A stretch of 6,918 nt of DNA from SOIA01 sp050116035. GTDB taxonomy: Bacteria; Acidobacteriota; Aminicenantia; Aminicenantales; Aminicenantaceae. The translations under genes and the position numbers were made by a program. Below the pieces are notes generated by a model. That model was not told where the DNA came from, did no database searches, and was given only the letters and a program-made list of their open reading frames with translations. Positions 1-6,407 of the stretch are shown here, piece after piece; position 1 is the stretch's first letter; the number at the start of each line of letters is the position of its first letter. The DNA lies in assembly GCA_050116035.1 (NCBI GenBank), contig JASFPJ010000174.1, forward strand, positions 1-6,918, written 5' to 3'.

Positions 1-703
1 CCTCATCTGGGGCCTCAAAGAAGAAGGAAAACCGCGAGTGGTCGCATTCAGCCGGAAAACCGAAGTGGAGAGGGGATGTTTTCTTCGCGATGAATGGCTC
101 ATTCTCAAAGATTCAAGAGAGGAAAAATTGATGAAAACATCTGAGATTCCTCTCTTCGGAATCCATAACCTGGAGAATGTTATGGCCAGCGCTCTGGTGG
201 GTCACACAATGGGCATTCCTGCGGCTCGAATACGAGAATCCATAAAAGGCTTCCATGGTCTTGAGCACCGGCTGGAGAAAGTCGCAACTATCGGAGAGAT
301 TGAATTCTACAACGACTCCAAGGCCACAAATGTGAATGCTTCGCTCAAATCCATCCAGAGCTTTGACCAAAAAATCATCCTTGTTTTAGGGGGGAGAGAC
401 AAGGGGGGTGATTTCAAGAAACTCAGAGACCCGGTGGGCGAAAAAGTCAAAAAAGTCATCCTCATCGGCGAAGCCAGAGACAGGATCCGAAAAGCACTGG
501 AGGGAAGTGTACCGATGGAAACGGTCTCATCGGTCAGAGAGGCGGTGAGACTTGGGTATGCCGAGGCCAAAGCCGGTGAAGTCGTCCTCCTGGCACCGGC
601 CTGTACGAGCTTTGACATGTTTCAAAACTTTGAGGAAAGGGGGACTGTTTTCAAGAATGAAGTGTATGCGTTGAAGAAGGATACAGAAAAAGAGACAGGA
701 TAA
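1..703 (+). CDS. murD: MurD, UDP-N-acetylmuramoyl-L-alanine--D-glutamate ligase (3' part, N-terminus outside window)
   Basis: This cytoplasmic ATP-dependent Mur ligase adds D-glutamate to UDP-MurNAc-L-Ala, the second step of stem-peptide assembly. The reading frame is open from nt 2, giving 233 visible residues of an enzyme usually about 440-460 aa long. The missing part holds the UDP-binding domain and the ATP P-loop. Visible are the end of the central domain with the HNLEN motif (about nt 158-172), the linker Arg motif GLEHRLEKV (about 257-283), and the C-terminal domain with DSKATN (314-331), LGGRDKGGDF (about 389-418) and the terminal PACTSFDMF..FEERG..F motif (about 596-652). DSKATN and the SFD-containing terminal motif are typical of MurD and separate it from MurC, MurE and MurF. 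A GTG at 38 is internal and should not be taken as the start. It ends TAA, 4 nt before ftsW. Identity is very secure. Confidence 0.97.
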   Translation, partial: LIWGLKEEGKPRVVAFSRKTEVERGCFLRDEWLILKDSREEKLMKTSEIPLFGIHNLENVMASALVGHTMGIPAARIRESIKGFHGLEHRLEKVATIGEIEFYNDSKATNVNASLKSIQSFDQKIILVLGGRDKGGDFKKLRDPVGEKVKKVILIGEARDRIRKALEGSVPMETVSSVREAVRLGYAEAKAGEVVLLAPACTSFDMFQNFEERGTVFKNEVYALKKDTEKETG

Positions 704-707
704 AAGC

Positions 708-1820
708 ATGGAAATTTTCAGACCGTACGGATTCGACAAGACACTTTTCTTTTCCATACTAATCCTGATGGCTCTGGGTTTGATCATGGTATACAGCTCA
801 TCTGCGATTTTGGCCAGTGAGCAATACCAGAACACATTCCATTTTTTTATCAACCAGAGCATCGTGGCGGGCATTGGGTTAATCCTCATTTTTCTGATGC
901 TTCCCATAAGAAAACCGTTCTACCACAATGCTTATTTTGTCTACGGACTCCTGTTTCTCTCTCTCATCCTTCTGGTGCTGTGTCTGCTCATGCCTGCGCT
1001 GGCGAAGACAAACCGCTGGGTTCAGTTCTATGGACTCCGGTTCCAGCCCTCAGAGCTGGCAAAACTAAGCCTCATCCTCTTTTTTGCCCACTATTTTGAC
1101 CGGAAGAAAGAAAAAATGAACGAGTTCCAAACTCTTCTCTTTCCGTTGATCATCCTCATTCTCTTTATCCTGCTGATCATAAAGGAGCCAGATTACGGCA
1201 CAGCACTGTTGATCTTTCTCATCTGCCTGATCATGCTCTTCATCGGAGGGGTGAATCTCAAATACTTTATGTTCCTGGGAATCCCCTCACTCGGTCTTTT
1301 CGCATTTTATCTTTTTCAGGCATCTTACAGGCTGGACAGGATTCTTGCCTTTCTCTCGCCCACAAAAGACCCTCAGGGGACAGGATTCCAGATAATCCAA
1401 TCCAAGCTGGCTGTTGGTGCCGGAGGTCTCTTCGGGGTCAGCTTCGGAGGAAGCACGCAAAAACTATTCTTCCTCCCCTGTTCTCATACCGATTACATAT
1501 ACGCCATAGTGGGAGAAGAGCTCGGCCTCATCGGCACTGTGACTATCCTTTTCCTCTTTCTGGTCGTTCTTTGGCGAGGATTAGTCATTTCCAAAAGAGC
1601 CCCCAATTTCTTCAGTCAAATCCTCGCCGCCGGACTCACCCTGGCCATCTTTGCTCAGGCCCTTCTGAACATCAGCATTGTGCTGGGCCTGGGTCCACCG
1701 ACCGGAATACCACTTCCTCTCATCAGCTACGGAAGATCCTCTCTTCTCTGCACACTTTTTGGAATAGGTATCCTTCTCAATATTTCACAAAGAAAGAAAA
1801 ATATCCCAAAAAAGAAATGA
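708..1820 (+). CDS. ftsW: FtsW, SEDS-family septal peptidoglycan glycosyltransferase
   Basis: This integral membrane protein (370 aa, usual for the family) polymerises lipid II at the septum together with a class B PBP. About ten hydrophobic segments are visible, roughly residues 12-31, 49-66, 74-95, 114-130, 142-158, 163-179, 186-203, 270-290, 302-325 and 340-360. SEDS motifs are MVYSSSA (27-33), NRWV..YGLRFQPSELAKL (102-120), EPDYGTAL (160-167), TQKLFFLPCSHTDYIYA (250-266) and GIPLPLISYGRSSLL (333-347). Asp262 in HTD matches the catalytic Asp of RodA/FtsW. Two departures from consensus are Cys258, where Glu is common, and Arg343, where Gly is usual. The start ATG has AGGA at 697-700 with 7-nt spacing. 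The tail after the last helix is short and basic. FtsW and RodA are paralogues; placement between murD and murG decides for FtsW. The stop overlaps the murG start (ATGA). Confidence 0.95.
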   Translation: MEIFRPYGFDKTLFFSILILMALGLIMVYSSSAILASEQYQNTFHFFINQSIVAGIGLILIFLMLPIRKPFYHNAYFVYGLLFLSLILLVLCLLMPALAKTNRWVQFYGLRFQPSELAKLSLILFFAHYFDRKKEKMNEFQTLLFPLIILILFILLIIKEPDYGTALLIFLICLIMLFIGGVNLKYFMFLGIPSLGLFAFYLFQASYRLDRILAFLSPTKDPQGTGFQIIQSKLAVGAGGLFGVSFGGSTQKLFFLPCSHTDYIYAIVGEELGLIGTVTILFLFLVVLWRGLVISKRAPNFFSQILAAGLTLAIFAQALLNISIVLGLGPPTGIPLPLISYGRSSLLCTLFGIGILLNISQRKKNIPKKK

Positions 1821-2908
1821 AGGAGAAAAAAATCATCATCAGCGGCGGAGGCACTGCCGGTCATATTTATCCTGCTTTAGCCGTGGGGAAAAAACTGAAA
1901 GAAAAAAATCCCCATCTTGAATTGACTTATGTCGGAACTCACAGGCAACTGGAAAAAAACATAATGGAATACCACAAGGCTGATTTTATCCCCTTAAAAA
2001 TTGAAGGATTAAAGGGAAGAGGCCTGAAAACTATCAAGTCCCTTTTTCTTCTTCCCTTTTCATTTTTGAAATCTTTTTCCATACTGCGTCGCATACAGCC
2101 AGACCTGGTTATCGGAGTGGGAGGATACAGCTCAGGGCCGATTGTTCTCCTTGCCTCCTTGAGAAAGATTCCCACTCTGATTCTTGAACAAAACTTCTAT
2201 CCGGGGTTCACTAATAGAGTGCTGGTTCGCTGGGTCCGGAAAGCGGTCGTTGCTTTCAAGGGGTCTCTTCCCTACTTCAAAGGAAAAGGGATATTCATCG
2301 GCAATCCTGTGAGAGAGGAGTTTACCAGCCTTGCGCCCAAAGCCAGGAACGCAAAGCTCTCCATTCTTATTTTTGGAGGAAGCCAGGGTTCTCATTTCCT
2401 GAATAAAGGGATATCCGCCTCTCTTCCTCTCTTGAAAGAGGAAAGAGAAAACTTAAAAATCTTCCACCAAACCGGAGAGAAGGACTTAGAGTGGGTCAAA
2501 GAACACTATGCCCGAAACGGGTTTAAAGGAGTGACTGTGGCGCCTTATTTTCCTGATATGGCCAGCTATTTCCAAAAGTCTGATCTCATCGTCAGCCGCG
2601 CGGGAGCCTCGACCATCGCCGAATTCATCGCCTCCCAAAAGGCCTCTCTCCTGATTCCATTCTCCAAAGCCGCAGATAACCATCAGGTTCTCAATGCCAG
2701 AGAACTGGAAAAAATTAAGGGAGCGGAGGTAATCCTCGAAGAGGAATTCACTCCAGAGCTGTTCACACAAAAAATCTTTCACTTCCTGGAGAACAAAAAA
2801 GAGATTGACCGGATGGAAAAAAATATTGCTCGGATCAAAATGGAAAAAGTGACGGAAAAAATTACCGATCTTTGCTTTGAGCTCATGGAAGCCAAACAAA
2901 AGGAATAG
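1817..2908 (+). CDS. murG: MurG, UDP-GlcNAc:undecaprenyl-PP-MurNAc-pentapeptide GlcNAc transferase
   Basis: This peripheral inner-membrane GT-B glycosyltransferase (family GT28) converts lipid I to lipid II using UDP-GlcNAc. It has 363 aa, normal for the family. The N-terminal domain has the glycine loop GGGTAGHIYPALA (10-22, with the conserved His16), the second loop GVGGYSSGP (100-108) and LEQNFYPGFTNRVL (123-136). The C-terminal UDP-GlcNAc domain has IGNPVR (161-166), the third loop FGGSQGS (186-192), HQTG (217-220), and SRAGASTIAEF (260-270) followed by LIPFSKAADNHQVLNA (279-294). The frame stays open upstream to 1571, but that part lies inside ftsW in another frame; the ATG at 1817 places the glycine loop near the N-terminus as in all MurG proteins. 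The start sits in an ATGA overlap with the ftsW stop and has only a weak AAAGAA upstream, so translational coupling to ftsW is likely. Confidence 0.97.
   Translation: MKEKKIIISGGGTAGHIYPALAVGKKLKEKNPHLELTYVGTHRQLEKNIMEYHKADFIPLKIEGLKGRGLKTIKSLFLLPFSFLKSFSILRRIQPDLVIGVGGYSSGPIVLLASLRKIPTLILEQNFYPGFTNRVLVRWVRKAVVAFKGSLPYFKGKGIFIGNPVREEFTSLAPKARNAKLSILIFGGSQGSHFLNKGISASLPLLKEERENLKIFHQTGEKDLEWVKEHYARNGFKGVTVAPYFPDMASYFQKSDLIVSRAGASTIAEFIASQKASLLIPFSKAADNHQVLNARELEKIKGAEVILEEEFTPELFTQKIFHFLENKKEIDRMEKNIARIKMEKVTEKITDLCFELMEAKQKE
2901..2904 (+). promoter_or_regulatory. Ribosome binding site for murC (supports the GTG start)
   Basis: AGGA lies inside the end of murG, 7 nt before GTG at 2912. This spacing supports the GTG. 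The next in-frame ATG (codon 22) would remove the N-terminal nucleotide-binding loop. Confidence 0.65.
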
Positions 2909-2911
2909 AAA

Positions 2912-4300
2912 GTGGGAAAACACGTCTACAGAAAAATCAATCATATTCACTTGGTCGGCATCGGCGGCACGGGCATGAACGGTATCGCTGAAGTCCTTCT
3001 CAACATGGATTACAAAATCTCGGGAACCGATATCGTTAAAAGCGAGGTGACTCAGCGGCTCGCAGACCTCGGCGCAGAAATTTCCATCGGCCATAAAGCG
3101 GAAAAAGTCGAAGGAGCGGATGTGGTCGTCATATCCACGGCCATTAAAGATGACAATGTCGAGGTTGAAGAAGCCCGGCGCCGCAAAATACCGGTTATTC
3201 CCCGGGCAGAGATGCTGGCTGAGCTGATGCGGATGAAATATGGAATCGCAGTCGCGGGTTCACATGGCAAAACGTCCACCACCTCCATGATCGCTCAAGT
3301 GCTCGAATCGGCCGGCTTTGATCCCACTATCGTGGTCGGCGGCCGTTTGAACACTGTTGGCGCTCACGGGAAATTAGGTAAAGGAGATTATATCGTGGCC
3401 GAAGCGGACGAAAGCGACCGCTCTTTCCTCTACTTATCGCCTTTTATCGCTGTCCTCACAAACCTGGATGACGAGCATCTCGACCAGTATCAGACAGTCG
3501 ATGAAATCAAAAAAACGTTTATCAATTTTGCGCTCAAAGTCCCGTTCTACTGCCCGGTGATTCTTTGCCTCGATGACCCCAATCTCCAGGCCCTGATTCC
3601 CTCTCTCGGCAGAAGAATCATCAGCTACGGATTTTCTGCACAGGCCGACATATTCGCCAGAGATATGCATTTTGAGAAATTCTCGAGTACATCGACTCTC
3701 TACTGGAAGGAAAAGAAATTTGGAAAACTCAGGCTTAACGTGCCCGGCACTCACAATATTCACAACGCCATGGCCGCAGTGGCCACCGGGCTGGACCTTG
3801 ACATACCTTCCGAAACAATCCTGGACGCGTTGGAAAGTTATTCCGGCGCTGGCCGCCGCTTTGAACTGAAGAAAGAAATCAACGATATCATGGTCATCGA
3901 AGACTATGCCCATCATCCGACTGAAATCAAAGCCACTCTCGAGGCCACCAAGAGAGGCTGGAAACGAAGAACAGTTGCTGTTTTTCAGCCGCACCGGTAC
4001 AGCCGTCTCTCTGTTCTGATGAAAAGTTTCGCCACCTCCTTTAACCAGGCGGATATTCTCATCATGGCTGAAATATATCCGGCTGGCGAAACGCCAATTG
4101 CTGGAATCTCTGGACAGGTCCTCTATGAGGAAATCAAACAACTCGGGCATAAAAACGTGTATTTTGAACCTGACATGAAAAAAATCGCTCCTCTTGTCGG
4201 GAAGATCGCCCAACCCGAAGATATAATATTAATCATGGGAGCCGGGGACATTTACCAGACTATCCCTGATATCGTGAAAACTCTGGAGTCCAGAGGATAA
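2912..4300 (+). CDS. murC: MurC, UDP-N-acetylmuramate--L-alanine ligase
   Basis: This cytoplasmic ATP-dependent ligase adds L-alanine to UDP-MurNAc, the first amino acid of the stem peptide. It is full length at 462 aa. Domain 1 (about 1-105) has the Rossmann-like loop HLVGIGGTGMNGIAEVL (13-29), the SGTD segment (37-40) and RAEML (98-102). Domain 2 (about 110-310) has the ATP P-loop AGSHGKTSTTSM (115-126), AEADESD (163-169), TNLDDEHLDQY (183-193) and HNIHNAMAA (281-289). Domain 3 has GAGRRFE (312-318), EDYAHHPTEI (330-339), FQPHRYSR (358-365), IYPAGETPI.G (388-398) and GAGDI (443-447). The EDYAHHP and YPAGE motifs are specific for MurC. Translation starts at GTG, 3 nt after the murG stop. The gene is followed directly by ftsQ, with no murB or ddl between them. 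Confidence 0.97.
   Translation: MGKHVYRKINHIHLVGIGGTGMNGIAEVLLNMDYKISGTDIVKSEVTQRLADLGAEISIGHKAEKVEGADVVVISTAIKDDNVEVEEARRRKIPVIPRAEMLAELMRMKYGIAVAGSHGKTSTTSMIAQVLESAGFDPTIVVGGRLNTVGAHGKLGKGDYIVAEADESDRSFLYLSPFIAVLTNLDDEHLDQYQTVDEIKKTFINFALKVPFYCPVILCLDDPNLQALIPSLGRRIISYGFSAQADIFARDMHFEKFSSTSTLYWKEKKFGKLRLNVPGTHNIHNAMAAVATGLDLDIPSETILDALESYSGAGRRFELKKEINDIMVIEDYAHHPTEIKATLEATKRGWKRRTVAVFQPHRYSRLSVLMKSFATSFNQADILIMAEIYPAGETPIAGISGQVLYEEIKQLGHKNVYFEPDMKKIAPLVGKIAQPEDIILIMGAGDIYQTIPDIVKTLESRG
4222..4227 (+). promoter_or_regulatory. Possible -10 element of an internal promoter ahead of ftsQ
   Basis: A perfect TATAAT lies in the 3' end of murC, 76 nt upstream of the ftsQ ATG, inside an AT-rich patch (about 4219-4234) that also holds the 8-bp palindrome TAATATTA (4224-4231). 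The codons here (ATA ATA TTA) differ from the ATC-rich usage around them. No good -35 box is found at 16-18 nt; the nearest partial match, TTGTCG at 4194-4199, is 22 nt away. In E. coli, ftsQAZ has internal promoters in the upstream gene, so the position makes sense, but the call is speculative. Confidence 0.25.
4292..4297 (+). promoter_or_regulatory. Ribosome binding site for ftsQ
   Basis: AGAGGA lies in the last codons of murC, ending 5 nt before the ftsQ ATG at 4303. The murC stop codon sits between the site and the start, so murC and ftsQ translation are closely linked. Confidence 0.6.
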
Positions 4301-4302
4301 AG

Positions 4303-5175
4303 ATGGCTTATAATCTCAATCCAACTATGCGACACAGATCGCATTCCTATATCTCCGAACCGATGCAGTTCCAACGCGGAAGAGGAAAAATCAAAAAGAA
4401 AAAAATCCAGAGGAAGCTCCGGTTGAGATTCATGCATATCCTTTTCGCCTTCATTCTTCTTGGTGGGATATTCTACTCCATGCAGCGCGCCTACCTCTTC
4501 TTGATTTCCTGGGATAAACTGGACATCCAAAGCGTGGAAATTGTATCCCGAATGCCTGAAATCGAAGAAGAAATTCATGGATTCCTGGAAGGAAAACGTC
4601 TTGGCAACATCCTTCTCCTGGACATCAGTCTCCTCCAGGAAAAGTTCACAGCGCATAGATGGATCAAAGAGGTCCGAGTGAGGAAAATTCTTCCTTCTAC
4701 TCTCAAAATCGAAACCAAAGAAAGGACTCCCGCCGCTCTGTTGAAACAAGATCATGTCTATATGATCGACGAGGATGGAGTCTTTCTTGAGAAAATAAAA
4801 CAAGGAGAAAAAGTGAACCTTCCTCTCCTTATCGATTCGAATCAATTCCAAAGCGATTATGAGGAAAAATTAAATTTGGCTTGGGAATGTCTTCGCAGTT
4901 TGTCCACACCAGAAAAGGAACAGCTTGAAGTCCTTGACTTGACCGAATTCGAAAACGTGGTTATCCAGCTCAAGGGGGATCAAACAAAGCTCATCATGGG
5001 CTATGACCGATTCCAGGAGAAAATAAGATTATACAACAGATTTCAAGCGAAACTGGAAAAGTATGGGGCCCTTGAATACATCGACCTCCGCATTCATGAC
5101 AGGCTGTACATCAAACCCAAGAGTCCTTTCTTTCAGAGTTATCTCATTCCCCAAGCCGACAAGGAGGCTTTCTGA
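4303..5175 (+). CDS. ftsQ: FtsQ/DivIB-type cell division protein with POTRA domain
   Basis: This is a bitopic inner-membrane divisome protein that in studied bacteria joins FtsB and FtsL and helps control septal synthesis by FtsW and its PBP partner. It has 290 aa. A cytoplasmic tail (1-42) ends in a strongly basic stretch (about 29-42), followed by one membrane helix (about 43-60). The periplasmic part has a POTRA domain (about 72-140: LDIQSVEIVS, LLLDISLLQEKF, HRWIKEVRVRKILPSTLKIETKERTPAAL) and the FtsQ beta domain (about 141-272) with YMIDEDGVFL (153-162) and the late motif YIDLRIHDRLYIKP (259-272). The W(I)KEV.V.K.LP.TL.I...ER.P segment is the family hallmark. The short C-terminal tail (273-290) follows the last strand. 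The start lies 2 nt after the murC stop, with a good ribosome site. The last base of its TGA is the first base of the ftsA ATG. Confidence 0.93.
   Translation: MAYNLNPTMRHRSHSYISEPMQFQRGRGKIKKKKIQRKLRLRFMHILFAFILLGGIFYSMQRAYLFLISWDKLDIQSVEIVSRMPEIEEEIHGFLEGKRLGNILLLDISLLQEKFTAHRWIKEVRVRKILPSTLKIETKERTPAALLKQDHVYMIDEDGVFLEKIKQGEKVNLPLLIDSNQFQSDYEEKLNLAWECLRSLSTPEKEQLEVLDLTEFENVVIQLKGDQTKLIMGYDRFQEKIRLYNRFQAKLEKYGALEYIDLRIHDRLYIKPKSPFFQSYLIPQADKEAF
5161..5167 (+). promoter_or_regulatory. Strong ribosome binding site for ftsA
   Basis: AAGGAGG, a seven-base match to the anti-Shine-Dalgarno sequence, lies in the last codons of ftsQ, 7 nt before the ftsA ATG at 5175. It is among the strongest sites in the window and confirms the overlapping TGATG start. 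Confidence 0.8.
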
Positions 5176-6398
5176 TGCCTAAAAACAGTTATATAGTCGG
5201 ATTGGATATCGGAACAAAAAAGGTAGCCGCTATTATCGGTGAAATCGGAGAGGACAACAAAGTCGAAATCATAGGCGTGGGAGCCGCAGAGTCCCGAGGA
5301 TTGAGAAAAGGAGTCGTGGTGAATCTCGAAGCCACGGTCAGCGCTATCAAAAAAGCCCAGGAAGAAGCAGAACTCATGGCCGGGTATGAAATCGACCGAG
5401 CCTTCGTCGGAATATCCGGGGCACACATAAAAAGTTTCAACAGTAGAGGAGTGATCGCTGTTTCCGGAAAAAACAGAGAAATCACTCGAGAGGACATTAA
5501 ACGTGTGATCGATCAATCCAAGGCTGTGTCCATCCCTCCGGATAGAGAAATCATACATATTATTCCTCAAGAATTTGTGGTCGATGACCAGGATGGGATC
5601 AAAGACCCGCTCGGCATGAGCGGAATCAAACTCGAAGTCAATGTGCATATCATCACAAGCGCCACAACCTCAGTCCAAAACCTGAGGACGTGTGTCGGGC
5701 GTGCAGGTATTGAAGTTGAGCAAATCGTCCTTAACCAGATTGCCGCCAGCGAAGCCACTCTCACTCACGACGAAATGGAGCTCGGTGTGGGTATGATTGA
5801 TATAGGAGGCGGAACAACCGAAATCGCTATCTTCGAGCGAGGAAGCTTATGGTACACCTCCATCATCCCTATCGGAGGAGACAACTTCACGAATGATATC
5901 GCTGTCGGCCTTAGGACTCCTATCCCGGAAGGGGAAAAAATCAAGAAAAAATTCGGTTGTGTATCCAGCACTCTGCTGGATGAACAGGAAACAATCGAGG
6001 TTCCATCGGTCGGGAGAGGAAAGAAGCCCCGGATCCTCTCCAGACAGCTCCTGGCGGATATCATCCAGCCAAGAGCCGAAGAAATCTTCCGGCTGGTTGA
6101 TAACGACGTTAAACGGATGGGGTATGAAAAATCACTGAATTCCGGAATTGTCCTCACAGGCGGCACCGCGCTCCTCGAAGGCTTGGAGGAAGTGGCGGAA
6201 GAAATCTTCGACCTGCCTGTCAGACGTGGTGATCCCAGTGGTGTGGGCGGACTGGTTGACAGAGTCAACACTCCAGACTACGCCACTTCAGTCGGCCTTC
6301 TTCTTTTCGGATTCAAACAGTGGAAAGAAAAAGGCCTATCCAAAGATCGGAAAGGAAGCCTTTGGGCCAAAATCAAAGAGTGGCTCAAAGAAGCATAG
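5175..6398 (+). CDS. ftsA: FtsA, actin-like Z-ring membrane tether
   Basis: This cytoplasmic ATP-binding actin homologue links FtsZ filaments to the inner membrane and recruits later divisome proteins. It has 407 aa, close to the usual 410-420. Phosphate loop 1 is GLDIGTKKVAAIIGEI (9-24). The FtsA-specific 1C (SHS2) domain spans about 84-162 and includes SFNSRGVIAVSG (87-98), IPQEFVVDDQDGIKDPLGMSG (about 130-150) and KLEVNVHIIT (152-161). Phosphate loop 2 is GMIDIGGGTTEIAIF (206-220), followed by IGGDNFTNDIAVGL (233-246). The adenosine motif is GIVLTGGTALLEGL (324-337). A short charged linker (about 381-393) leads to a C-terminal amphipathic segment, SLWAKIKEWLKEA (395-407), which matches the FtsA membrane-targeting helix. 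The ATG overlaps the ftsQ stop by one base and has a strong AAGGAGG site. All the expected motifs are present. Confidence 0.97.
   Translation: MPKNSYIVGLDIGTKKVAAIIGEIGEDNKVEIIGVGAAESRGLRKGVVVNLEATVSAIKKAQEEAELMAGYEIDRAFVGISGAHIKSFNSRGVIAVSGKNREITREDIKRVIDQSKAVSIPPDREIIHIIPQEFVVDDQDGIKDPLGMSGIKLEVNVHIITSATTSVQNLRTCVGRAGIEVEQIVLNQIAASEATLTHDEMELGVGMIDIGGGTTEIAIFERGSLWYTSIIPIGGDNFTNDIAVGLRTPIPEGEKIKKKFGCVSSTLLDEQETIEVPSVGRGKKPRILSRQLLADIIQPRAEEIFRLVDNDVKRMGYEKSLNSGIVLTGGTALLEGLEEVAEEIFDLPVRRGDPSGVGGLVDRVNTPDYATSVGLLLFGFKQWKEKGLSKDRKGSLWAKIKEWLKEA
6255..6269. repeat. Short perfect inverted repeat inside ftsA (6-bp arms, 3-nt centre)
   Basis: GTTGAC AGA GTCAAC is a perfect interrupted palindrome that also contains a consensus -35 hexamer, TTGACA (6256-6261). 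It lies about 140 nt upstream of ftsZ, within codons for LVDRVN. No convincing -10 box follows (TACGCC at 17-nt spacing). Repeats of this size are expected by chance in a window of this length, so no function is assigned. Confidence 0.3.
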
Positions 6399-6404
6399 GA
6401 GGAG
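6397..6404 (+). promoter_or_regulatory. Strong ribosome binding site for ftsZ
   Basis: AGGAGGAG overlaps the ftsA stop codon TAG (6396-6398) and ends 3 nt before the ATG at 6408; the AGGAGG core ends 5 nt before it. It favours this ATG over the second in-frame ATG at 6420. High FtsZ output relative to FtsA would fit the usual excess of FtsZ in cells. Confidence 0.8.
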
Positions 6405-6407
6405 AAA

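Noticed and set aside
1571..1816. An 82-codon in-frame extension upstream of the murG ATG, overlapping ftsW.
   Set aside because: The extra sequence is low in hydrophobic structure, lies in another frame of well-conserved ftsW, and would put the MurG glycine loop far from the N-terminus. The ATG at 1817 gives a normal MurG.
1953..1959. Runs of seven A inside murG (1826-1832, 1953-1959) and murC (3509-3515) as possible frameshift or slippage sites.
   Set aside because: The frames before and after each run give continuous conserved protein, and no overlapping alternative product or downstream stimulatory structure is evident.
2486..4213. Long open frames on the minus strand opposite murG/murC (2486-3094 and 3434-4213).
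   Set aside because: They lie opposite fully conserved Mur ligase and MurG coding sequence, show no recognisable domain, and have no clear ribosome site. They look like mirror frames of the real genes.
5030..5035. A TATACA -10-like hexamer in ftsQ as a possible ftsA promoter.
   Set aside because: There is no matching -35 sequence at the right distance, and single weak hexamers are expected by chance in AT-rich codons.
4252..6271. Minus-strand open frames opposite ftsQ and ftsA (for example 4252-4851, 5139-5648, 5765-6271).
   Set aside because: The translations are low-complexity mirror frames rich in Ser/Phe or Ser/Pro, without motifs, opposite intact conserved genes.
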